NCBI GenBank assembly: GCA_900540865.1
Contig: UQHH01000074.1
Coordinates: forward strand, 1 to 7,411
Direction of reading: 5' to 3'
DNA from: an uncultured Oscillospiraceae bacterium
GTDB lineage: Bacteria > Bacillota > Clostridia > Oscillospirales > Acutalibacteraceae
DNA length: 7,411 nt
Below the pieces are notes generated by a model. That model saw only the letters and a list, made by a program, of their open reading frames with translations. It did no database searches and had not been told where the DNA came from. The translations under genes and the position numbers were made by a program. Of this stretch, positions 1 through 5,930 are shown one piece after another (the stretch's first letter is position 1; each line of letters starts with the position of its first letter).

Positions 1-22
1 GCAAAACACTAATATAAACTTA

Positions 23-41
23 TAGCGAAAAAACTACGCTA
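23..41. promoter_or_regulatory. Possible operator dyad upstream of the XRE operon
   Basis: TAGCG and CGCTA form a 5-bp inverted repeat separated by 9 bases, ending 26 bases before the ATG at 68. Small XRE regulators often bind such dyads upstream of their own gene, so an autoregulatory operator is a reasonable inference. The arms are short and the region is AT-rich, so chance is possible. TATATT at 48-53 could be a -10 element, but I see no convincing -35 partner. Confidence 0.3.
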
Positions 42-67
42 AATTTTTATATTGGATTGAGATATTT

Positions 68-376
68 ATGAGCAACAACAGCATTGGTTCTCAGATAACC
101 GTCGAAAGAAACAAGCTGCAAATGAATAAAAGGGAGTTTGCCGAAGCAATAGATATGAACGCTGCGCAGCTTTCTGATGTAGAACATGGGGTTGCTCTGT
201 TGAGTTTACCAAAGCTGATTGAGATTACTGATTATGTGCATGCCCCAATAGACCTATTCCTGAAAGATTACGATAAAAAGTTCCTGATTTATGCAATAGA
301 TGATTATTGCGGCCGTATTAATAAGAAAGAAGCAACAGAGCTAATCGATTCTTTGAGCTATTTATTGGAGAAATAA
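68..376 (+). CDS. Small XRE-family helix-turn-helix regulator (first of pair)
   Basis: A 102-residue protein that is almost entirely one Cro/C1 (XRE) helix-turn-helix domain plus a short helical tail. The HTH spans roughly residues 9-64: KREFAEAI (21-28) fits the second helix and NAAQLSDVEHG (31-41) the recognition helix, with the family's Q-L-S...E-x-G pattern. The tail (about 70-102) is a predicted amphipathic helical region that could serve dimerisation. There is no ligand or protease domain. The expected role is cytoplasmic transcriptional repression; the target is unknown and self-regulation is likely. The ATG has only a weak purine-rich stretch upstream (GGATTGAG, 54-61). A second XRE gene of the same length follows after 29 bases, so the two are probably co-transcribed. 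Base composition is visibly more AT-rich than that of the amylase gene beyond it. Confidence 0.85.
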   Translation: MSNNSIGSQITVERNKLQMNKREFAEAIDMNAAQLSDVEHGVALLSLPKLIEITDYVHAPIDLFLKDYDKKFLIYAIDDYCGRINKKEATELIDSLSYLLEK

Positions 377-405
377 AATGAGTGTGCATTACGCAGGTGA
401 AGAAT

Positions 406-714
406 ATGAAGGAATTGTTTTCAAAGCGGCTAAAGGCTTTCCGCCAGCAGGCCGGGTTGACACAAATGCAGCTGGCAGAAAAATTAGATATCAGCGTGAC
501 CCAATTGTCTAACTGTGAAAATGGCTATAGTATACCGTCGGTCGGTTTATTTATAAAAATGAGCTTAATACTCAACAAACCGGCAGAATGTTTCATCCGG
601 CCTGAAAAAGATGATTTTTCATTATCCGCCGAACAAATAGATATGCTAAAGCAGCTAGACGAGCAAAAATTACAAAGGCTATTAAATTCGCTTATTGTAT
701 TGGAACAGCAATAA
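406..714 (+). CDS. Small XRE-family helix-turn-helix regulator (second of pair)
   Basis: A second 102-residue XRE protein. The HTH covers about residues 4-62, with LTQMQLAEKL (18-27) as helix 2 and SVTQLSNCENG (30-40) as the recognition helix, a more canonical XRE sequence than the upstream gene. The tail (75-102) is predicted helical and resembles the tail of the first protein, so the pair looks like diverged paralogues. I chose ATG 406 because AGGTGA (395-400) sits 5 bases before it and the N-terminus then begins, as in typical XRE proteins, just before helix 1. An in-frame GTG at 382 would add eight residues but lacks a well-placed ribosome site. The stop codon lies inside the base of a terminator hairpin, so this is the last gene of the operon. 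Probable function: DNA-binding repressor, possibly heterodimerising with its partner or antagonising it (inference). Confidence 0.85.
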   Translation: MKELFSKRLKAFRQQAGLTQMQLAEKLDISVTQLSNCENGYSIPSVGLFIKMSLILNKPAECFIRPEKDDFSLSAEQIDMLKQLDEQKLQRLLNSLIVLEQQ

Positions 715-749
715 AGGCTTGTGGATACACCACAAGCCTTTACTTTTTT
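713..749 (+). terminator. Intrinsic terminator of the XRE operon
   Basis: A perfect 12-bp stem (AAAGGCTTGTGG, 713-724, with its complement at 730-741) and a 5-base loop are followed by a T run at 744-749. The hairpin overlaps the stop codon of the upstream gene. It lies 32 bases beyond the stop of the convergent amylase gene and may also slow transcription from that side, although the minus strand has only a poor T run. Confidence 0.9.
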
Positions 750-773
750 CAAATTTGCGCGGAATAGGTATCG

Positions 774-2984
774 TTATAAATCTGTAGGAGGCTGGAACCC
801 ATCTATGATACGCGCAATATACTTTTGTATCTCCAGCACGTCGCTTACCTCCAGCTTCCCGTTGAAATTGACGTCGCCTGCGGTAATCTGGTCTTCACTG
901 AGTACAATCATCTGGGCGAGATGCTTCTGGATTTCCAGTACGTCCTGGAGATTGATATTCCCGTCTCCTGTTACATCTCCGGGCTTTCTTTCAGGAGGCG
1001 TATCGCCGCCGCCATACTGCTTATAATCCTCCCAGACGCTGTCATGGCAGTACATCCAGGTGCCCGGCTCTATGTCGAGCCCCGGCTCGTTATGGCCCGG
1101 AAACTGCGCCCCGCCGTTGCCCGCGTTGAACATGACCTTACAGGAACCGAAGCTCTCCGGCAGCTCATAGGCAAACATACCGCCGCCGATGTCCTGCATC
1201 GGCACGCCCGGCCAGTTTGTAATATCGCCCGTGGCTCCGCCGCCGTACGCGTAGATATTTACCTGCTCCCAGCCCTGCGTATTGTCAAAATAGGCGACCG
1301 TCTTCCCCTCCAGCACCGGGTAGGAAAGCTTCTTATACGTATAGCTCTCTTCTAGCGAGCCGAATTCGTTTTTCGCGCCGACTGTTACCGTTACGGATTC
1401 GCCCTCGTTCATGTTTTGGCCGAGCAAAATATCCGCACTTTTTGTAAACGGCACTTTTTCCCCGCCGTCAAGCTGGTAATAGGCCTCATCCGCGGCGAGC
1501 ACATTCAGCGAAAGCGAAAGCGTTCCGCGGAAAGAGCCGCTTTCCCTTGAAACGGTTATATGAGGAGGGAGCTCCGTCTTTTCGTTTGTAAGAACGATAA
1601 TGCGGCCCTCGCCCACCGTGCCGGTAAGCCTGCCGTTCTGTACGGTAAATTCCTCGTTCGTCACCTTATCGTAATAAACGCCGTCGACAAGCTTTGTTTT
1701 CGTATCGACCTCGAGCGGTTCGCTGTCCGCGCTTACGATTACAGCCCCGCGGTTGCCGCGTTCAATCATAACGGCCTTTGTGTTGCCGTTTGGATTCGAC
1801 AGCGTTTCATCAAGCCCTGTCATCGCGTTGCGGAAGCTGTTGACCGCCGCTACCTCCGGGTCCTTGTACAGGTCGCTTCCCGCCGCGCCGATGAGGTTGT
1901 CTCCCCACTGGTTGGACGTACTGCTTCCCTTCGGCCGGCTGAAGAACAGCGGCGTGCCGCCGCTGCGCGCGGTAATAATGGCCCAGCCAAGCTTGACCTG
2001 CTGTTCGTCGAGCTCTCTCCACGAACCGTCGCCGCAGTAATTGTCGTGCGATTCCACCCAGGTAACGAGCTTGTCCTCCGAGGCGGGATTGCTGTAATTG
2101 CTGATGTAGTCTGCGCTGAAATTGCCGCTGCGGATTGCGTTACGGATAGTACCGCCGTATTCCGAGGCGGTGACATTCATATATTTCTGGTAGGTGCCGC
2201 AGTCCGCGCTGCCGAGGATTTCGCCGTACTGGAACTTCGAGCCATTAGCGAGCACGACAGGCCAGAAGTCGCTGGCGAACGACGGGTCGTCCTCCGGGAT
2301 TTCTACATGCTTTGCCGCGTCGTAACGGAAGCCGTCCGCGCCCGCCGACACACACTGCTTGAGATAATTTAGTATAAGCTGCTGGATATTCGGGTTCTGC
2401 GTGTTTAAATCAATAAGCCCAAGCAGGCTGTTCTGCGTGACGTCTTCGCGGTCACCGTAATCGGATATTCCGCCGCCCTTGTGGAACGCGCCGCCTTCCA
2501 TGTTTTTAATATAGCTTTTAATGGAGCCGGTCGACGAGGTCATGTGATTCGCGACCACATCGACGATAATCTTAATGCCGTATTTGTGCGCTTCGTCGCA
2601 TAGCTCTCTGAATTCCTGCTCCGTACCGAGCTGATAGTTGCCGATTTTATAGTCGATTGGCTGGTAATGGTAGTACCATTTACCATTGCCCATCAGCTGC
2701 ATGCCGCCGTTGTCACCAACCAGGCATTCGTTGATTGGGGAAGTCTGTACCGCGGAAAAGCCCGCCCTTGCTATGTTTTCCAAATTTTCTTTAATGGTTT
2801 GGAACGACCAGCACCACGCGTGCAATATCGCGCCGTCCTCAACCTTTTCTGTAAGGCCGTAGCCGCCTGCCGCTGTGCTCTCCTGTGCTGGAAGCGGCTG
2901 CGCGCCCACAGCGCAGGACAACGCTGTAAGCAAAAGCAGCGCAGACAGCGCGGCGCTTAAAAACCTGTTCCTGAATTTTCCCAC
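774..2984 (-). CDS. Secreted AmyE-type alpha-amylase (GH13_28) with CBM26-like module and C-terminal dockerin
   Basis: A 736-residue extracellular endo-acting alpha-1,4-glucanase for starch and maltodextrins. Residues 1-28 form a signal peptide (KFRNR, then a long hydrophobic core, likely cut after AVGA). The GH13 barrel shows all conserved regions: DVVANH (142-147), GFRYDAAKH (218-226, nucleophile D222), YGEILG (253-258, acid/base E255) and WVESHDNY (310-317, D314). Stretches such as VTQNSLLGL, KLVTWVESHD and GGTPLFFSRP closely match Bacillus subtilis AmyE, hence subfamily 28. After domain C come an Ig-like/chitobiase-C-type module (about 470-552), a CBM26-like starch-binding module (about 560-655, with WPG and several aromatics), and a type I dockerin (about 668-731) with two Ca-binding loops, DVTGDGNINLQD and DVNFNGKLEVSD. 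The GTG start at 2984 follows AAAGGAGGA by 6 bases; an ATG at 3041 would put 19 extra residues before the signal peptide and lies close to the predicted transcription start. It is probably monocistronic. Confidence 0.95.
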   Translation of the reverse strand: MGKFRNRFLSAALSALLLLTALSCAVGAQPLPAQESTAAGGYGLTEKVEDGAILHAWCWSFQTIKENLENIARAGFSAVQTSPINECLVGDNGGMQLMGNGKWYYHYQPIDYKIGNYQLGTEQEFRELCDEAHKYGIKIIVDVVANHMTSSTGSIKSYIKNMEGGAFHKGGGISDYGDREDVTQNSLLGLIDLNTQNPNIQQLILNYLKQCVSAGADGFRYDAAKHVEIPEDDPSFASDFWPVVLANGSKFQYGEILGSADCGTYQKYMNVTASEYGGTIRNAIRSGNFSADYISNYSNPASEDKLVTWVESHDNYCGDGSWRELDEQQVKLGWAIITARSGGTPLFFSRPKGSSTSNQWGDNLIGAAGSDLYKDPEVAAVNSFRNAMTGLDETLSNPNGNTKAVMIERGNRGAVIVSADSEPLEVDTKTKLVDGVYYDKVTNEEFTVQNGRLTGTVGEGRIIVLTNEKTELPPHITVSRESGSFRGTLSLSLNVLAADEAYYQLDGGEKVPFTKSADILLGQNMNEGESVTVTVGAKNEFGSLEESYTYKKLSYPVLEGKTVAYFDNTQGWEQVNIYAYGGGATGDITNWPGVPMQDIGGGMFAYELPESFGSCKVMFNAGNGGAQFPGHNEPGLDIEPGTWMYCHDSVWEDYKQYGGGDTPPERKPGDVTGDGNINLQDVLEIQKHLAQMIVLSEDQITAGDVNFNGKLEVSDVLEIQKYIARIIDGFQPPTDL

Positions 2985-2990
2985 CGGGAT

Positions 2991-2999
2991 TCCTCCTTT
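2991..2999 (-). promoter_or_regulatory. Strong RBS that fixes the amylase GTG start
   Basis: The minus strand reads AAAGGAGGA, near-perfectly complementary to the 16S rRNA 3' end, with 6 bases to GTG at 2984-2982. This places the start directly before the positively charged end of the signal peptide and excludes the longer ATG reading from 3041. Confidence 0.85.
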
Positions 3000-3054
3000 G
3001 AATTTAAAATAATGGATGTATATCGCGCGGGTGTTTTTCATATTACTCAGTATC

Positions 3055-3083
3055 AGTATATCGGAAGGGCAAGTTCATTACAA
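3055..3083 (-). promoter_or_regulatory. Probable SigA-type promoter of the amylase gene
   Basis: On the minus strand TTGTAA (3083-3078) and TATACT (3060-3055) are separated by 17 bases, matching the consensus at 4/6 and 5/6 positions. Transcription would begin near 3048, giving a leader of about 63 bases before the GTG. I found no good CcpA cre site near it. Confidence 0.5.
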
Positions 3084-3090
3084 TCTATTC

Positions 3091-3110
3091 TTACACGGTA
3101 ACTTGTACAA
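3091..3110. promoter_or_regulatory. Two small palindromes upstream of the amylase promoter
   Basis: TTACACGGTAA (3091-3101, arms TTAC/GTAA around 3 bases) and the perfect 8-bp palindrome TTGTACAA (3103-3110) lie side by side, starting about 8 bases upstream of the predicted amylase -35. The location suits an activator or a repressor of the LacI or another dimeric family, perhaps sensing maltose or starch products. This is inference from position and symmetry only. Confidence 0.25.
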
Positions 3111-3167
3111 ACTTTAACCTAAAAAAACAGGTAATACGACTAAAAACAAATTTTCCAAGCAATTTTT

Positions 3168-3196
3168 TTGCATTTTTCCCTGTTCCCTGATATGAT
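3168..3196 (+). promoter_or_regulatory. Possible mntP promoter
   Basis: TTGCAT (3168-3173) and TATGAT (3191-3196) are 17 bases apart. The -10 is good (5/6) and the -35 is weak (3/6). Transcription would start near 3203, leaving only about 20 bases of leader, so there is no room for the yybP-ykoY manganese riboswitch that controls many mntP genes. Confidence 0.4.
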
Positions 3197-3223
3197 TGAA
3201 AATACGCTCATTTCTTTAAAGGG

Positions 3224-3799
3224 GTGTTCGTTATCGGTATCGTCGAATTGTTTTTTATCGCGCTCGGCCTTTCTATGGACGCGTTCGCGGTGGCGCTTTG
3301 CAAAGGGCTCAATATGCGCGCATATAATAGAAAATACACTTTTTTGATTGCTGCCTTCTTTGGCGGCTTCCAGGCGCTGATGCCCCTGCTCGGCTGGCTT
3401 TTAGGCACACAGTTTGCGCGCTATATCAGGGATTTCGACCATTGGGTCGCGTTTATACTGCTTGCCTTTATCGGAGGGAAAATGGTCTACGAATCCTTTA
3501 AAAAGGATGAATGCTGCGCGAAAAAGGAAGAAGCCTTCGATATGAAAGAGCTATTGATGCTGTCGGTCGCAACAAGCATTGACGCACTCGCGGCAGGCGT
3601 GACGTTCGCCTTTCTCAGTGTCAATATTTTGGGCGCGGTTTTACTGATAGGGACCGTGACCTTTATCCTTTCCGCTTCGGGCGTTGCAATCGGAAACAGG
3701 TTCGGCATCCGCTACAAGAATAAAGCGGAGTTCATCGGCGGGCTCGCGCTTATCCTGATGGGAACCAAAATACTGCTCGAGCACCTCGGCGTGCTCTGA
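3224..3799 (+). CDS. mntP: MntP-family manganese efflux pump
   Basis: A 191-residue inner-membrane protein, the usual MntP (DUF204) length, exporting Mn2+ to prevent metal toxicity. Six membrane segments are evident (about 4-24, 39-60, 74-90, 107-130, 134-157 and 168-186), arranged as two related halves. Each half carries the family's conserved acidic residue in its first helix: D19 in LSMDAFAVAL and D120 in TSIDALAAGV. A cytoplasmic loop, KKDECCAKKEE (93-103), is charged and has two adjacent cysteines. The start is uncertain. GTG 3224 is the only standard start codon before the first helix, but it overlaps the purine run AAAGGGG (3218-3224), which would better serve a start a few bases further on. 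Its stop codon lies inside the shared palindromic terminator, and it is divergent from the amylase gene. The family assignment is secure; the metal is inferred from the family. Confidence 0.92.
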   Translation: MFVIGIVELFFIALGLSMDAFAVALCKGLNMRAYNRKYTFLIAAFFGGFQALMPLLGWLLGTQFARYIRDFDHWVAFILLAFIGGKMVYESFKKDECCAKKEEAFDMKELLMLSVATSIDALAAGVTFAFLSVNILGAVLLIGTVTFILSASGVAIGNRFGIRYKNKAEFIGGLALILMGTKILLEHLGVL

Positions 3800-3853
3800 A
3801 TCATAGGAAAAAGGCGCTGCGGAATTCCGCAGCGCCTTTTTCCTATGATTCAG
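3796..3853. terminator. 58-bp perfect palindrome: shared bidirectional terminator
   Basis: Every base from 3796 to 3824 pairs with its mirror at 3825-3853, centred on GAATTC. The core is a GC-rich stem (GGCGCTGCGG and its complement) flanked by A5 (3808-3812) and T5 (3837-3841), so either strand gives a hairpin followed by a U run. Both convergent stop codons fall inside it: TGA of mntP at 3797-3799 and TGA of the transporter gene at 3852-3850. Confidence 0.95.
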
Positions 3854-5598
3854 GGAAGCGCGTATTTCTTTTTGTACGCCTCATATTCCCCTTCATATTC
3901 CTGTGAATGGCTTTCCTTCAAGTCGTGCAGGTATTCGTGCGTTTCCAGGCTGTCCATGCTGATTTGAATCAGGCAGACGGCAATATTGGAGCAGTGGTCC
4001 GATACCCTCTCGTAATTGGTCAGAAGGTCGGAAAGCACAAAGCCTAGCTCTATGGTACATGAACCGTTTTGCAGGCGTTTGACATGCCTGCGCTTTAATT
4101 TATCGCGCAGCCCGTCTATCACCTGCTCCAGAGGCTCCACCTGCTTTGCAAGCGCAACATCCTTTTGGTCGAACGCGTCCATTGTAATATTTAAAATTTC
4201 CGTAAGCGCGCCCGTAAGAACGTGAAGCTCACGCCTTGCTTCCTCGGAAAACGATATTTTCTTTTCATGCATTTCCTTCGCGGCGTCCACCAGGTTGACT
4301 GCGTGGTCGGCGATGCGTTCAAAATCGCCGATGCAGTGCAGCAGGCGGGCGACCTCGTTGCTGTCGCGCCGGGCTAAGCTTTTGCGGCTAATTTTGACAA
4401 GGTATGTGCCGAGCACATCCTCGTAGGCGTCTATTTTTTCCTCGCTTTGCAGGATTTGCTCCGCGAGCTTTTCATCGTACTTATCCATTAGCTGAATCGC
4501 GTTTAAGAACATATCCCTGGACAGGTGCGACATTTTGACCGCCATGTTGTCGCTCTGCTCTACCGCAAGGGCGGGCGTGCCGAGAAAACGCTCGTCGAGG
4601 AACGGCGTGTCATCCTGCGTGTCCTTGTCGCGCACCGTAAGGCAGGCAAGCTTTCCAAGAAGTTTGGAGAACGGCAGCAAAAGCGCCGTTGCCAGTAAAT
4701 TAAACGCCGTATGGATGATTGCGATATCGGCGGGCGTCACCACATCCTTGACAAAATCAAAACGCAGCAGCGCGTTGAGCCCATAGAAGCCCGCAAGAAT
4801 TAAAACCGTACCTATAATATTAAAATACAGGTGTACAAAAGCGGCGCGTTTTGCGTTCTTCTTTGCGCCGATACAGGAAATCATCGCGGTTACGCAGGTG
4901 CCGATATTCTGCCCCATGATAATCGGGATAGCCGTTGCATAGGAAATGCTTCCCGTCGCAGAAAGCGCCTGTAAAATGCCGACAGAAGCGGACGAGCTCT
5001 GGATTACGGCCGTTAGGAGCGCGCCTGCCATTACACCCAATATTGGATTGGAGAACATGGTAAGGATACTGGTGAATTCCGGTACGTCTGCCAGCGGCTT
5101 GACCGCCCCGCTCATCATATCCATACCGAACATCAGAACGGCAAATCCAATCAAAATTGTGCCGATGTCCTTCTTCTTCCCGTGCTTCGCAAACATCAAA
5201 AGCGCAATTCCAATGAAAGCAAGAATCGGTGCAAAGCCGGTTGGCTTTAAAAGCTTGAGTACGAAGCTGTCGCCCTCGATGCCCGTTAGACTCAAGAGCC
5301 ACGCGGTAATCGTCGTGCCGACATTCGCACCCATGATGATGCCGATTGCCTGGGCAAGCTTCATAATACCCGAGTTTACAAAGCCGACAACCATTACGGT
5401 GGTAGCGGACGAGCTTTGGATTACAGCCGTCACACCGGCGCCGAGCAAAAACCCCTTAAACGTGTTGTCGGTCATTTTTTCGAGCGTTCGCTCAAGCCTG
5501 CCGCCCGAGAGCCTCTCCAGACCCCCGCCCATTGTGTTCATTCCGAACAGGAAAAGGGCCAGCCCGCCCAGCAGTGTAAGCACTGAAAAAATATCCAT
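3850..5598 (-). CDS. Na+/phosphate cotransporter-family protein with C-terminal PhoU-like domain
   Basis: A 582-residue membrane protein of the type II Na/Pi cotransporter family (NptA/YjbB type), expected to move inorganic phosphate across the membrane with sodium. The membrane half (about 1-320) contains two inverted Na_Pi_cotrans repeats, each with the signature QSSS (61-64 and 200-203) followed by a G-x-N-(V/I)-G-T motif (90-95 and 229-234). The cytoplasmic part (about 350-560) is helical and PhoU-like, with paired FERIADHAVN (426-435) and YERVSDHCSN (529-538) motifs, the E-x-x-x-D pattern that binds metal clusters in PhoU. A charged tail rich in Glu, Lys and Tyr ends the protein. I chose ATG 5598: AAGGAAG lies 5 bases upstream and the hydrophobic first helix follows at once; an upstream ATG at 5643 would add 15 polar residues without a ribosome site. 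It is a single gene, convergent with mntP and divergent from the sigma operon. Confidence 0.93.
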   Translation of the reverse strand: MDIFSVLTLLGGLALFLFGMNTMGGGLERLSGGRLERTLEKMTDNTFKGFLLGAGVTAVIQSSSATTVMVVGFVNSGIMKLAQAIGIIMGANVGTTITAWLLSLTGIEGDSFVLKLLKPTGFAPILAFIGIALLMFAKHGKKKDIGTILIGFAVLMFGMDMMSGAVKPLADVPEFTSILTMFSNPILGVMAGALLTAVIQSSSASVGILQALSATGSISYATAIPIIMGQNIGTCVTAMISCIGAKKNAKRAAFVHLYFNIIGTVLILAGFYGLNALLRFDFVKDVVTPADIAIIHTAFNLLATALLLPFSKLLGKLACLTVRDKDTQDDTPFLDERFLGTPALAVEQSDNMAVKMSHLSRDMFLNAIQLMDKYDEKLAEQILQSEEKIDAYEDVLGTYLVKISRKSLARRDSNEVARLLHCIGDFERIADHAVNLVDAAKEMHEKKISFSEEARRELHVLTGALTEILNITMDAFDQKDVALAKQVEPLEQVIDGLRDKLKRRHVKRLQNGSCTIELGFVLSDLLTNYERVSDHCSNIAVCLIQISMDSLETHEYLHDLKESHSQEYEGEYEAYKKKYALP

Positions 5599-5603
5599 GT
5601 AAA

Positions 5604-5613
5604 CTTCCTTTCC
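5604..5613 (-). promoter_or_regulatory. RBS that fixes the transporter start
   Basis: The minus strand reads GGAAAGGAAG, ending 5 bases before ATG 5598. This supports the shorter reading of the gene over the ATG at 5643. Confidence 0.7.
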
Positions 5614-5698
5614 TTCCACACTGCGCAATTCTACGCGCCGCATTCTGCGTACAAGACAAAGAAAAGCAAAAAACCCCGCAATTCTCTATATTAAGTGT

Positions 5699-5752
5699 AT
5701 CATAGATGACACAAGTAAAATTCTGGTCTTCCTTTTGTAAAATCTGTGTAAA
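5699..5752 (-). promoter_or_regulatory. Possible phosphate-regulated promoter with PhoP-box-like hexamers
   Basis: On the minus strand TTTACA (5752-5747), TTTACA (5741-5736) and TTTACT (5719-5714) lie at relative positions 0, 11 and 33, all multiples of 11 bp. A -10-like TATGAT (5704-5699) follows the last after 9 bases, with no good -35. In Bacillus subtilis PhoP binds TTAACA-like direct repeats at 11-bp phasing just upstream of the -10. Upstream of a phosphate transporter this arrangement fits, but the second position of the third interval (5730-5725) does not match and the region is AT-rich. Confidence 0.4.
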
Positions 5753-5808
5753 GAAAACGCTCTTTTTTATTCTTCTCAAGAATTCCTTGTAAATTCTCAG
5801 TAAAAAAT

Positions 5809-5838
5809 TTGAAAAGCGTACTCTTTTTTTGTTAATAT
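5809..5838 (+). promoter_or_regulatory. Possible promoter of the sigma/anti-sigma operon
   Basis: TTGAAA (5809-5814, 5/6) and TAATAT (5833-5838, 4/6) are 18 bases apart and point toward the sigma gene. An overlapping TATAAA at 5836-5841 could also serve as the -10 with a longer spacer. I could not identify an ECF-type autoregulatory promoter with confidence. Confidence 0.35.
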
Positions 5839-5930
5839 AAAGCGGGGGTTGAGAAAAATGTAAAACTTTATTATTTTTGCCACTTTTTTGTCGGATGAAT
5901 GGTTTTCCTTAAGAAGGGGGTAGGTAAGCG

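Larger units (their letters stand above)
5599..5930. other. Divergent intergenic region between transporter and sigma operon
   Basis: About 330 AT-rich bases without a credible gene. It holds, from the transporter side outward, its RBS, a possible -10 with phased TTTACA-like hexamers (5699-5752), an imperfect direct repeat (GAAAACGCTCTTTTTT at 5753-5768 and GAAAAGCGTACTCTTTTTTT at 5811-5830), and a possible promoter toward the sigma gene. Several T runs are present but none follows a strong hairpin. I see no riboswitch or tRNA. Confidence 0.6.

Noticed and set aside
378..512. 44-codon open frame starting at ATG 378 just after the first XRE gene
   Set aside because: GGAG lies at a usable distance, but the frame overlaps the second XRE gene out of phase, shows no domain-like sequence, and the second gene has its own better supported start at 406. 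A leader-peptide role is conceivable but unsupported.
1560..2372. Long open frame (270 codons) on the plus strand opposite the amylase gene
   Set aside because: It is antisense to a clear GH13 gene, lacks a ribosome site and recognisable domain, and has the Arg/Ala/Val-rich composition of a shadow frame in GC-rich DNA.
2900..2935. Possible lipoprotein signal (LSC) in the amylase leader
   Set aside because: The residues before the Cys (A-L-S) do not fit the lipobox, and a better signal peptidase I site (AVGA) follows.
2985..3041. Amylase start at ATG 3041
   Set aside because: It would place 19 residues, including the AAAGGAGGA ribosome site itself, in front of the signal peptide. The GTG at 2984 is correctly spaced from that site and begins the signal peptide.
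3197..3223. Manganese riboswitch (yybP-ykoY) upstream of mntP
   Set aside because: The leader between the predicted promoter and the start is only about 20 bases, far too short for this riboswitch.
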